Part shown: piece after piece, positions 1 to 6,160 of the stretch | How the letters are laid out: the number at the start of each line of letters is the position of its first letter | Numbering within the stretch: the first letter of the stretch is position 1 | NCBI GenBank assembly: GCA_036491435.1 | Contig: DASXBZ010000158.1 | Span: 1 to 6,318, forward strand | DNA: 6,318 nucleotides | Reading direction: 5' to 3' | Origin: Bog-473 sp036491435 | GTDB lineage: Bacteria > Actinomycetota > Acidimicrobiia > Acidimicrobiales > RAAP-2 | Position numbers and translations under genes: made by a program | The notes under the pieces: model-generated | What the model was told of the DNA's origin: nothing | What the model saw: the letters and a program-made list of their open reading frames with translations, nothing else | Database searches by the model: none

Positions 1-395
1 GGACGCTGCACCGCTTCCCCGGCCTCAAGTTCATGTACGCCGAGGCACAGATCGGATGGATCCCCTACGTCCTCGAGCGGGCGGACGACGTCTGGACTAC
101 GCACCGTGGCTGGTCGAACTCGCAGCGCGACTGCCCCGAACCACCGTCGACCTATTACCGGCGCGGGACCGTGACCAGTTGCTTCTTTAAAGACGCCGTC
201 GGCGTCTCGCTCTTGGACGACATCGGCGTGGACAATGTCGTCTTCGAGACTGACTATCCTCATTCGGACAGCACGTGGCCGGAATCACGGCAGGCCGCCG
301 CCGAGCAGTTCGGGCATCTTGATGCGGACTCCGTGCGGAAGATTGCGCGGGACAACGCCATTGCGTTGCTCGGTCTCTCGTTGCCGGCGGCCTGA
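1..395 (+). CDS. Amidohydrolase-2 family protein, C-terminal part (5' truncated by window edge)
   Basis: This is the last 130 codons of an open frame entering from the left edge (first full codon at base 3); its start and N-terminal metal-binding motif lie outside the window. The visible part matches the C-terminal half of metal-dependent amidohydrolase-2 (PF04909-type) TIM-barrel enzymes. A segment reading FPGLKFMYAEAQIGW is followed by ETDYPHSDSTWP, whose Asp (codon 252-254) is the expected metal/catalytic Asp at the end of a barrel strand. The final helix (residues DSVRKIARDNAIALLGL) is the usual closing element of the family. Family members include hydrolases, hydratases and decarboxylases acting on ring-cleavage products, so the exact reaction is open. 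The complete amidohydrolase on the minus strand (3768-4985) has the equivalent segments HPGLRFAITEDGAWW and GNDFPHPEGTWP, so the two are paralogs. It probably heads or continues the operon with the next gene, 25 bases downstream. Confidence 0.88.
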   Translation, partial: TLHRFPGLKFMYAEAQIGWIPYVLERADDVWTTHRGWSNSQRDCPEPPSTYYRRGTVTSCFFKDAVGVSLLDDIGVDNVVFETDYPHSDSTWPESRQAAAEQFGHLDADSVRKIARDNAIALLGLSLPAA

Positions 396-420
396 GCAGA
401 CCGCCATACACTCTGCGGTC

Positions 421-1812
421 GTGCACGGGATCATCGGGTTCGGCGGTTACCTCCCTTATCGGCGCCTCGACCTGTCGACGGTGGCCGACGTGGCTGGTGG
501 GGGCGGGCGCAAGGGAACCCGGTCGGTCGCCTCGTTCGACGAAGACGCCACCACGATGGCTGTGGAGGCGGCGCGGGAGGCTCGACGGCGGGCGCCCGAC
601 GTCCCCATCGAGTCGATCTGGTTTGCCACGGTGGCCCCGCCGTATCTCGACAAGACGAATGCCACCGTGCTGCAGGCGGCGCTCCGGCTTCCCGGCGAAT
701 GCGGGGCGTATGACCTTGTCGGTTCGGTGCGCGGTGCCCTTGGCGCCCTGCGCGCCGCGGCGTCCCAGAGCGGGCCGGCGCTGGCGGTGGCGGCCGACCT
801 CCGCTCTGGCCTGGCCGGAGGACCCGACGAGTCGTTCTTCGGTGACGGTGCGGCCGCGCTGGTGGTCGGCGCCGAGACACATGGCGACGTGGTCGCCGAG
901 CTCGGTCCCTGGGTCTCGGTGACCGGTGAGTTCGTGGACCGCTGGCGGGTCCCGGGCGAGCAACGGTCGCGGGTGTGGGAGGAGCGCTTCGGGGAGCTGC
1001 GCTACGGCGAGCTCGGCGCCGACGCGTTGGACCGGCTGTGGAAGGCCGCGGGCATCGGGCCCGACGACGTCGACCATCTCATCGTGACGGGCACGCACGG
1101 GCGCGCGTGCAGAGCGGTCGCGCAGCGCTCCGGCGTCCCGGCCGACCGCCTGGTCGACGATGTTGCGCCCGTCGTCGGCAACACCGGCGCGGCCCACCCG
1201 TTTCTGCTGCTGGTCGACCTCCTGGAGCGCGCCGAGCCGGAGCGCACGATCGTGCTGTTGACCCTGGCCGACGGGGCCGAAGCGGTGGTGCTGCGCACGA
1301 CGGGCGCGCTTGCGGCGGCGCGTGACGCCGGCGCGAGCGTCGCTTCACAGGTGGGCGGTGGCGGGCCCGTTACCTACGGGCGTTATCTGGCGTGGCGCGG
1401 CATCCTGCCGGTCGAGCCGCCCCGCCGGCCCGAACCGGCACGGACCTCCTCTTCGGCGGCGGGTCGGTCGGTGCCCTGGAAGTTCGGGTTCGAGGGCTCG
1501 CGGTCTCCCGACGGCAGCATGCACCTCCCACCGCTGCCCGACGAGGGCGAGCTCGAGCCGATGGCCGATGCGCGCGGCACCGTCGCCACCTTCACCATCG
1601 ACCGGCTGTCCTACACGCCGAGCCCGCCGATGGTCTTCGCCGTCGTGGACTTCGACGGTGGCGGCCGGCTCCCCGTCGAGCTGACCGACACCGACGCCGA
1701 CCAGGTGGCGGTGGGCGACCGGGTCGAAATGACGTTCCGGAGGCTCTCGACCGCGGACGGGATCCACAATTACTTCTGGAAGGCGCGGCCGTGCCGGGGA
1801 GGCGATGACTGA
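421..1812 (+). CDS. HMG-CoA synthase/KAS III-like protein fused to a C-terminal DUF35 OB-fold domain
   Basis: This is a 463-residue protein. The GTG start at 421 is chosen because family homology begins immediately after it (HGIIGFGGYLPYRRL) and the frame upstream overlaps the amidohydrolase; no clear Shine-Dalgarno is visible. Residues 1 to about 295 have a thiolase-superfamily, HMG-CoA-synthase-like fold: FDEDATTMA at 39-47, FFGDGAAALVVG at 139-150 and GNTGAAHP at 253-260. After a low-complexity Gly/Pro/Ala/Arg linker (about 296-350), residues 353-460 form a DUF35 OB-fold (RGTVATFTIDRL, VAVGDRVEMTF). By recalled alignment to archaeal HMG-CoA synthases, the nucleophilic Cys is Val103, the His of the HQPNGK motif is Thr223 (His226 is nearby), and Asn254 is kept. 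The DUF35 zinc-ribbon cysteines are replaced or deleted. True HMG-CoA synthase activity is therefore doubtful. It is coupled to the thiolase downstream (TGATG overlap), suggesting a complex. The family call is solid; the function is unknown. Confidence 0.85.
   Translation: MHGIIGFGGYLPYRRLDLSTVADVAGGGGRKGTRSVASFDEDATTMAVEAAREARRRAPDVPIESIWFATVAPPYLDKTNATVLQAALRLPGECGAYDLVGSVRGALGALRAAASQSGPALAVAADLRSGLAGGPDESFFGDGAAALVVGAETHGDVVAELGPWVSVTGEFVDRWRVPGEQRSRVWEERFGELRYGELGADALDRLWKAAGIGPDDVDHLIVTGTHGRACRAVAQRSGVPADRLVDDVAPVVGNTGAAHPFLLLVDLLERAEPERTIVLLTLADGAEAVVLRTTGALAAARDAGASVASQVGGGGPVTYGRYLAWRGILPVEPPRRPEPARTSSSAAGRSVPWKFGFEGSRSPDGSMHLPPLPDEGELEPMADARGTVATFTIDRLSYTPSPPMVFAVVDFDGGGRLPVELTDTDADQVAVGDRVEMTFRRLSTADGIHNYFWKARPCRGGDD
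1796..1802 (+). promoter_or_regulatory. Ribosome binding site of the thiolase gene
   Basis: GGGGAGG lies nine bases before the ATG at 1812, inside the end of the upstream gene. It supports 1812 as the start rather than the out-of-frame ATG at 1805, and shows that the thiolase has its own ribosome site in addition to stop/start coupling. Confidence 0.7.
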
Positions 1813-3017
1813 TGGGCTCACACGGGATCACCGACAAGGTGGCCATCGTCGGGATGGCCTGCACGAAGTTCGGCGAGCACTGGGGCCTGGGGACCGACGA
1901 CCTCGTGCTGCAGGCCGCCGAGGGCGCGTTCGATTCCGCGGGCGTCGGCCGGGCCGACGTGGACGCCTACTGGCTGGGCACCGCGCAGTCCGGCATGAGC
2001 GGCCTCGTGCTGGCTCGGCCCTTGCGCGTGAAGGACAAGCCGGTCACCCGGGTCGAGAACTTTTGCGCGTCGGGGTCGGAGGCATTGCGGCAGGCGGCCT
2101 ACGCCGTCTCGAGCGGCGCCTATGACGTCGCGATGGCGCTGGGCGTGGAGAAGCTGAAGGACTCGGGCTTCCAGGGTGCCAACGCGTTCCCGGTGCCGAG
2201 CGACGGCACGAACCGCACCGTGACGGCTGCGGCCATGTACTCAATGATCGTTCCCGCCTACGCCAAGCGCTACGGCGTCGAGGTCGACCAGGTGAAGCAG
2301 GCACTGGCGCGCATCGCCTCGAAGAACCACGCCAACGGCGCGCGCAACCCGCGGGCGCAGTTCCGCAAAGAGATGAGCGTCGAACAGCTGCTCGCCATGC
2401 CGCGCATCGCAGGGGAGCTGTCGGTGTTCGACTGCGCCGGCGTCGCCGACGGGGCCGCCGCCGCCGTGGTGGTCCGGGCCGAGGACGCTCACCGCTACAC
2501 CGAGCACCCCCTCTACGTAAAGGCCCTGTCGTTCGTGGTCGGGGACGGCAGCGGCGTGAGCGATCCCGACTACGACTACACGACATTCCCCGAGGTTGTC
2601 CTCTCCGCGCAGGAGGCCTACCGCCAGGCCGGCATCACTGACCCGCGCGCCCAGCTGGCGATGGCCGAAGTCCACGACTGCTTCACGCCGACCGAGCTCG
2701 TGTTGATGGAGGACCTCGGCTTCAGTGAGCGCGGCAGCGCCTGGAAGGAGGAGCTCGCCGGCACGTTCGAGCTCGACGGCGACCTCCCGGTGAACCCCGA
2801 CGGCGGCCTCAAGAGTTTTGGGCACCCCGTCGGCGCGTCCGGCCTGCGCATGATGTTCGAGGCATGGCTGCAGCTGCGGGGCGAGGCCCCCGAGGAGCGC
2901 CGCATCTCGACCTACGGCAAGCGGAACCTCGCGCTGACGCACAACCTCGGCGGGTATCCGGGCGAGATGGTCTCCTTCGTGTCCATCCTCGGCACCGAAG
3001 GACCCGCGGGGGACTGA
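1812..3017 (+). CDS. SCP-x-type thiolase (acetyl-CoA acetyltransferase / lipid-transfer thiolase family)
   Basis: This 401-residue protein has the full length usual for SCP-x/archaeal-type thiolases. The N-terminus KVAIVGMACTKFGEH is typical of the family. The nucleophilic Cys85 sits in NFCASGSEALRQA, the second active-site region is VHDCFTPTE (His288, Cys290), and the C-terminal GGLKSFGHPVGASG carries His338. All the catalytic positions expected for this subgroup are therefore present, in contrast to the upstream HMGS-like partner. Members make or cleave beta-ketoacyl-CoA thioesters; related steroid-side-chain proteins (Ltp2 type) act as retro-aldolases with DUF35 partners. Its ATG overlaps the stop of the HMGS-DUF35 gene by one base and has a good ribosome site. 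That context suggests a thiolase/HMGS-like/DUF35 assembly acting on a CoA thioester in the cytoplasm. The substrate is not known. Confidence 0.9.
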   Translation: MGSHGITDKVAIVGMACTKFGEHWGLGTDDLVLQAAEGAFDSAGVGRADVDAYWLGTAQSGMSGLVLARPLRVKDKPVTRVENFCASGSEALRQAAYAVSSGAYDVAMALGVEKLKDSGFQGANAFPVPSDGTNRTVTAAAMYSMIVPAYAKRYGVEVDQVKQALARIASKNHANGARNPRAQFRKEMSVEQLLAMPRIAGELSVFDCAGVADGAAAAVVVRAEDAHRYTEHPLYVKALSFVVGDGSGVSDPDYDYTTFPEVVLSAQEAYRQAGITDPRAQLAMAEVHDCFTPTELVLMEDLGFSERGSAWKEELAGTFELDGDLPVNPDGGLKSFGHPVGASGLRMMFEAWLQLRGEAPEERRISTYGKRNLALTHNLGGYPGEMVSFVSILGTEGPAGD

Positions 3018-3025
3018 GCAGACGC

Positions 3026-3062
3026 CCTCAGGCGGTGAGGCTGTCGGGGCGACCGGGCCCCG
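3026..3062. terminator. Possible bidirectional hairpin region between convergent genes
   Basis: Two small inverted repeats lie where the thiolase and TetR genes meet: CCTCA-GGCGG-TGAGG at 3026-3040 (5-base stem over the TetR stop codon) and CGGGGC-GACCGG-GCCCCG at 3045-3062 (6-base stem inside the last TetR codons). Neither is followed by a T tract on either strand, so this would be an atypical terminator at best. Such short stems are common by chance at this GC content. Confidence 0.22.
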
Positions 3063-3768
3063 CCCCGGCGTCCGCCGAGGTAGTTGCCTGGTGCGTGGCC
3101 CGTTCGGCGACAGGCTTCCAATCGTCTCCCCGCCGCACTGCGAGGCCGACGAGGACCGTGGTCAGGTGCTCGTCGAAGTCCGGGGCCGTGCGGATAGGCG
3201 GCAGGTCGAGCAGCGCCCGCAGGCCCGGCAGCTCGCTCGGTGGGCGTGCAGCGACCATCCGGTGCAGCTCGGCGAGGACCGAGCGCCCCTCGTTCGTCGC
3301 CCCGCGCAGGCGGATCTCCTGCACGGCGGCGCCGACGGCGCACTGCGCCACCGTGTCGAACGCGGTCATTGCCTCAATGGGGTCGAAGCCGGCGCGGCCC
3401 AGCACCTGGATCACCGAGTCGACCACGTCGCCCATGGCATCCCACCGCAGCCTGCCGTTCATGAACTGCACCAAGATCTCGGGCTCCTCGACGAACGAGC
3501 GGTACACGTGACGCGCCCACTCGCGTAGCCACTCGTCCCAGTACTGGCCGGTGTCCTCGGGGGCTGCGACACGCGACAGCGACTGCTCGGCGGCCAGCAC
3601 CAGAAGCTCGCGCCGGTTGCCCACGTGGTGGTAGAGACCGGCCACGCTGACGCCCAGGTGGTCCGCCACCGCCTTCATGGAGATGCCGTCGAGCCCGAGG
3701 TCGAGGACGGCTTCCGCGATGGCCGTGCGGTCGATGCGGGCCGGTCGCCCGACCTTGCCCGCCGGCAT
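3028..3768 (-). CDS. TetR/AcrR-family transcriptional regulator
   Basis: This is a 246-residue protein. The N-terminal TetR DNA-binding domain spans about residues 11-58: a first helix around TAIAEAVLDLG and a helix-turn-helix reading SMKAVADHLGVSVAGLYHHVGN, the classic family signature. The rest is a mostly helical ligand-binding and dimerisation domain (about 75-215), followed by a polar, Ala/Gly-rich tail. The frame stays open far upstream, but the ATG at 3768 is chosen because the TetR homology starts just after it (KVGRPARIDRTAIAEA). This ATG also overlaps the TGA of the amidohydrolase by one base. No convincing Shine-Dalgarno precedes it, so translation probably depends on coupling to the upstream gene. 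If it represses its own operon, induction would raise enzymes and regulator together. Its ligand is unknown, and its operator could be the palindrome at 6139-6149. Confidence 0.93.
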   Translation of the reverse strand: MPAGKVGRPARIDRTAIAEAVLDLGLDGISMKAVADHLGVSVAGLYHHVGNRRELLVLAAEQSLSRVAAPEDTGQYWDEWLREWARHVYRSFVEEPEILVQFMNGRLRWDAMGDVVDSVIQVLGRAGFDPIEAMTAFDTVAQCAVGAAVQEIRLRGATNEGRSVLAELHRMVAARPPSELPGLRALLDLPPIRTAPDFDEHLTTVLVGLAVRRGDDWKPVAERATHQATTSADAGAGPGRPDSLTA

Positions 3769-4985
3769 CAGGTGGCCGACGCCCCGTGCACGTCCCGGTG
3801 CGACGGCCCGATGCGTGCCGCCAGCGGTTGGAGCCTCTCGACGTCGAAGCGGTAGACCTCGGCCGCGTTCGCCCCGAGCATGCGCGCCGCCTCTTCCGGA
3901 GGCACGTCGGCGAACCCCTCGGCGATGGCCTTGCGCGTGTGGGGCCAGGTCCCTTCCGGGTGCGGGAAGTCGTTGCCCCACATGAAGGCGTGGACACCGA
4001 TTTCGTGACGGCGCTCGATCTCCTCGGTGCTCGGCGTCGACGCACCCACGAAGATGTTGGTCCCGAAGAACTCGCTCGGCTTCTTCGAGATCGTCGCCGT
4101 GAACGCGTTGCCGAGTTTCTCGGTGTTGTGCCCACCGAGGAACTTCTCGTCCATCCGGCTCACGATGCCTGGGAGCCACCAGGCCCCGTCCTCGGTGATG
4201 GCGAAGCGGAGGCCGGGATGGCGCTCGAACACGCCCCCCCAGAGGAGCGCCCAGAGTGGGCGGGCGGCCCACCACCATGCCTCGGTGGCGTAGATGGCGA
4301 TGAGGCCCGGCGCCGTCATAGAGATGTCGCGCGACGCGCCGCCCGAATGGACGTGGACCACCATGCCGTTGGCTGCGCAGGCCGCCCAGACCGGCTCGTA
4401 GCGCAGGTCGTTGTACGACGGCTTGTCGACCCACAGCGTCGGGATCAGGATGGCCCGGAACCCGACCGACGCCAACCGCTCGATCTCGGCCACGGCGGCG
4501 TCGATGTCGTGCAGGATCGGCACGGTGGCCACACCGCATCGACGTTCCGGGCTCGCGGCGCAGAGCTCTTCGAGCCAGCGGTTGTGCGCCTGGGCACCCG
4601 CCATGACCAACTCGCCGTCGAGGTCACCGGAAGAGCCGAGGCCGGCGTGGAACGGCGCCGACGCGCCGCCGCCCAGCACGTCGGCGTCGGGGAAGATCAC
4701 CTCGGCGGCCACGCCCTCCTTGTCGAGCTCGTCGTCGCGCACCGCCGGGTCCCAGGACGCCCGCCGGCCACCGTCGCCGGTCTCGGCCTCCCACTTCGCC
4801 TCGAAGGCGGCTGCGTCGCTCTGCGCGGCGCGGGCCTTGTTCATCTCGAGCACCATGGCCAGGTCGGCGTCGAACGCCTCGTGGTACTTGGCGTCGAGGT
4901 AATCGCGGTAGCGCTCGGCCGGCGGGCCGGCGTGGGTGTCCGAAGAGATGACCAAGTAGCGGCCGTCGTCGGTATGTCCGGTCAT
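3768..4985 (-). CDS. Amidohydrolase-2 family metal-dependent hydrolase/decarboxylase
   Basis: This is a complete 405-residue protein. Metal and active-site signatures run in the expected order for PF04909-type TIM barrels: SSDTHAG near the N-terminus (Asp16, His18), VVHVHSGG (His211/His213), ITEDGAWW (Glu265/Asp266) and GNDFPHPEGTWP (Asp339). The closing helical segment is PPEEAARMLGANAAEVY. There is no signal peptide, so the protein is cytoplasmic. Related enzymes hydrolyse, hydrate or decarboxylate products of ring cleavage (ACMSD, gamma-resorcylate decarboxylase and LigJ/LigY types); the sequence does not decide between these. It lies 37 bases after the Rieske gene and overlaps the TetR start by one base, forming a three-gene operon. 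It is a paralog of the truncated amidohydrolase at the left edge, though the conserved C-terminal segments differ (GNDFPHPEG here, ETDYPHSDS there), so the two likely have different substrates. Confidence 0.92.
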   Translation of the reverse strand: MTGHTDDGRYLVISSDTHAGPPAERYRDYLDAKYHEAFDADLAMVLEMNKARAAQSDAAAFEAKWEAETGDGGRRASWDPAVRDDELDKEGVAAEVIFPDADVLGGGASAPFHAGLGSSGDLDGELVMAGAQAHNRWLEELCAASPERRCGVATVPILHDIDAAVAEIERLASVGFRAILIPTLWVDKPSYNDLRYEPVWAACAANGMVVHVHSGGASRDISMTAPGLIAIYATEAWWWAARPLWALLWGGVFERHPGLRFAITEDGAWWLPGIVSRMDEKFLGGHNTEKLGNAFTATISKKPSEFFGTNIFVGASTPSTEEIERRHEIGVHAFMWGNDFPHPEGTWPHTRKAIAEGFADVPPEEAARMLGANAAEVYRFDVERLQPLAARIGPSHRDVHGASAT

Positions 4986-4993
4986 TCGTTGTA

Positions 4994-5000
4994 CCTCTTT
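4994..5000 (-). promoter_or_regulatory. Ribosome binding site of the complete amidohydrolase
   Basis: AAAGAGG on the minus strand lies eight bases before the ATG at 4985, in the 37-base gap after the Rieske gene. It supports that start. No separate promoter is evident in so short a gap. Confidence 0.6.
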
Positions 5001-5022
5001 CTTCGCGTCGCCGGGGGACGGT

Positions 5023-6057
5023 TCAGTCGATGGCGTCGGCGGGATCCGAGTAGAACTGCGTGCACCAGGCGCGGTGGTCGAGGATGGTCCGCTCCTCCTT
5101 CACGACGATGGGCCGCTCGACGTAGCGCTTGTTCTCCCAGATGGGGATGTCCTGGCTCACACCGCTCAGGAACGAATCCGCCATCTTCCGGGCCGCGTCG
5201 GGACCGGCGGTCTTAGGTGTCGTGAAGCTCCAGCGGACGTGGACCTGCTCGTCGTCGATCGGCGTGGTCGAGGAGAGAAAGGTCACGGTGTTCGTCATGC
5301 GCAGGACACCGAGCCCCAGGCCGAAGGTCTCGCGGACGAAGAAGCCGTCCATGCTCGTGGCGCGCTTGTAGCCGCCGTCGACGATCATCTCCTGCTCTGG
5401 GATGGCGGGCGTACCGTGCACGAATTGGAAGTGCACCGCGTCGTGGTTGTTCTCAGCCATCTCCTGGCAGCTGGTGCGGATGGCGAACTCGGCGACGAGC
5501 GGCTCGCTCCACTCGGGGTCGGAGAGCTCGGGGACCTCGGGCACGTCGTAGAACGGCGGCTTGCCTTCGAGGTGGTGCCAGGCCCACACCATGCCGTTGC
5601 GCTCCAGGGTGGGGTAGGCGCGGACGGCGGCCTTGATCGGGATCTTCCCCGAGCCGTAGGGAATGTCCGTGCACTTGCCGGTCTGGCCGTCGTAGCACCA
5701 GCCGTGAAAGGGGCACTGGAGGATCTCCCCGCGCACCGTGCCCCCGACACCCAGATGCGCACCCAGGTGCGCGCAGTACGCGGCGGTGACCCTGGGCACC
5801 CCGCTCTCGGTGCGGAACACGACCAGGTCGCGTCCGAAGTAGTGCAGGGGCTCGACTCTGCCGGCCGCCACGTCGCCGGCGGCGGCCACGATGAACCAGC
5901 CGTTCGGGATCGGGAACGGGAAGCGCGGGCCGGGCTCGCTGTTGACCCGGACGCGGGCCGACGGATCAGAGATCAGCTCGAGGCGGCGCGGCATCCCCGC
6001 CCCGGGCTGCACGCCCAGATCCTCCTGAGCCGTGTCCTCGGTGCGAACGTCGGTCAT
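5023..6057 (-). CDS. Rieske non-heme iron oxygenase, oxygenase component (KshA-like)
   Basis: This is a 344-residue protein from the preferred start. The Rieske [2Fe-2S] domain has Cys95-x-His97 (YCAHLGAHLG) and Cys115-x2-His118 (QCPFHGW). The catalytic domain has a mononuclear-iron motif NNHDAVHFQFVHG (Asp206, His209, His214) and a likely third ligand, Asp303, in SQDIPIWENKRY. The IPYGSG stretch after the cluster, the DIPIWENK motif and the C-terminal WCTQFYSDP resemble the KshA (3-ketosteroid 9-alpha-hydroxylase) branch, so the substrate is plausibly steroid-like or another bulky cyclic compound. This is inference; the real substrate may differ. No ferredoxin or reductase gene is in the window, so electrons must come from a partner encoded elsewhere. 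The ATG at 6057 is chosen over in-frame ATGs at 6093 and 6099 because it has a strong ribosome site and family-like homology begins well inside either version. It is the first gene of the minus-strand operon. Confidence 0.92.
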   Translation of the reverse strand: MTDVRTEDTAQEDLGVQPGAGMPRRLELISDPSARVRVNSEPGPRFPFPIPNGWFIVAAAGDVAAGRVEPLHYFGRDLVVFRTESGVPRVTAAYCAHLGAHLGVGGTVRGEILQCPFHGWCYDGQTGKCTDIPYGSGKIPIKAAVRAYPTLERNGMVWAWHHLEGKPPFYDVPEVPELSDPEWSEPLVAEFAIRTSCQEMAENNHDAVHFQFVHGTPAIPEQEMIVDGGYKRATSMDGFFVRETFGLGLGVLRMTNTVTFLSSTTPIDDEQVHVRWSFTTPKTAGPDAARKMADSFLSGVSQDIPIWENKRYVERPIVVKEERTILDHRAWCTQFYSDPADAID

Positions 6058-6062
6058 GACGA

Positions 6063-6069
6063 CCCCCTT
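6063..6069 (-). promoter_or_regulatory. Ribosome binding site deciding the Rieske start
   Basis: AAGGGGG on the minus strand lies five bases before the ATG at 6057. The in-frame ATGs 36 and 42 bases upstream have no comparable purine-rich site, so 6057 is the preferred start. Use of 6099 would add 14 residues. Confidence 0.65.
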
Positions 6070-6092
6070 GTAGTCCGGCGACGGCGGTTCCA

Positions 6093-6122
6093 TTGCCATG
6101 CACGTATTTCCGTACCTATTAT
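6093..6122 (+). promoter_or_regulatory. Candidate sigma-70-like promoter for the SDR gene
   Basis: TTGCCA (6093-6098, five of six bases matching TTGACA) and TATTAT (6117-6122, five of six matching TATAAT) are separated by 18 bases in a locally AT-rich stretch. Transcription would begin near 6129, giving a leader of about 36 bases to the ATG at 6165. This is from sequence inspection only. Confidence 0.45.
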
Positions 6123-6149
6123 CAAAACTGCTCCGGCTTTGACTGTCAA
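6118..6149 (-). promoter_or_regulatory. Candidate sigma-70-like promoter for the Rieske-amidohydrolase-TetR operon
   Basis: On the minus strand a perfect TTGACA (6149-6144) is followed either by TTTGAT (6126-6121, 17-base spacer, four of six) or by GATAAT (6123-6118, 20-base spacer, five of six). The -10 region overlaps that of the opposing SDR promoter, so the two would compete for polymerase. The leader to the ATG at 6057 would be roughly 55 bases. Confidence 0.4.
6139..6149. promoter_or_regulatory. 11-base palindrome, candidate regulator operator
   Basis: TTGAC-T-GTCAA is a perfect 5-1-5 inverted repeat. It contains the -35 element of the minus-strand promoter and lies just after the predicted start point of the plus-strand promoter, so a protein bound here could block both directions. 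TetR proteins bind inverted repeats in such places, and one is encoded in this operon. TetR operators are usually longer (about 14-20 bases), and no regulator link is proven. Confidence 0.3.
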
Positions 6150-6150
6150 G

Positions 6151-6160
6151 AAGGGGAGGG
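6151..6160 (+). promoter_or_regulatory. Ribosome binding site of the SDR gene
   Basis: AAGGGGAGGG ends four bases before the ATG at 6165. An in-frame GTG directly before that ATG (6162) would be too close to the site, so ATG is preferred. Confidence 0.65.

Noticed and set aside
235..420. Upstream extension of the HMGS-DUF35 frame to an ATG at 235
   Set aside because: The extension lies inside the well-supported end of the amidohydrolase in another frame, and its residues are Arg/Ser-rich with no homology. Family similarity starts right after the GTG at 421.
3769..4539. Upstream extension of the TetR frame as an N-terminal fusion
   Set aside because: This is a read-through of an open frame opposed by the in-register amidohydrolase coding in the same strand's other frame. 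The residues are low-complexity and TetR homology begins at the ATG at 3768.
3786..5216. Long plus-strand open frame (476 codons) opposite the amidohydrolase and the end of the Rieske gene
   Set aside because: It is an antisense shadow caused by strong third-position GC bias. Its translation is Arg/Val/Gly-rich with no recognisable motif, while the minus-strand proteins carry clear catalytic motifs.
6058..6099. Rieske start at the ATGs at 6099 or 6093
   Set aside because: They lack a ribosome binding site, whereas the ATG at 6057 has AAGGGGG five bases upstream. The earlier starts cannot be fully excluded.
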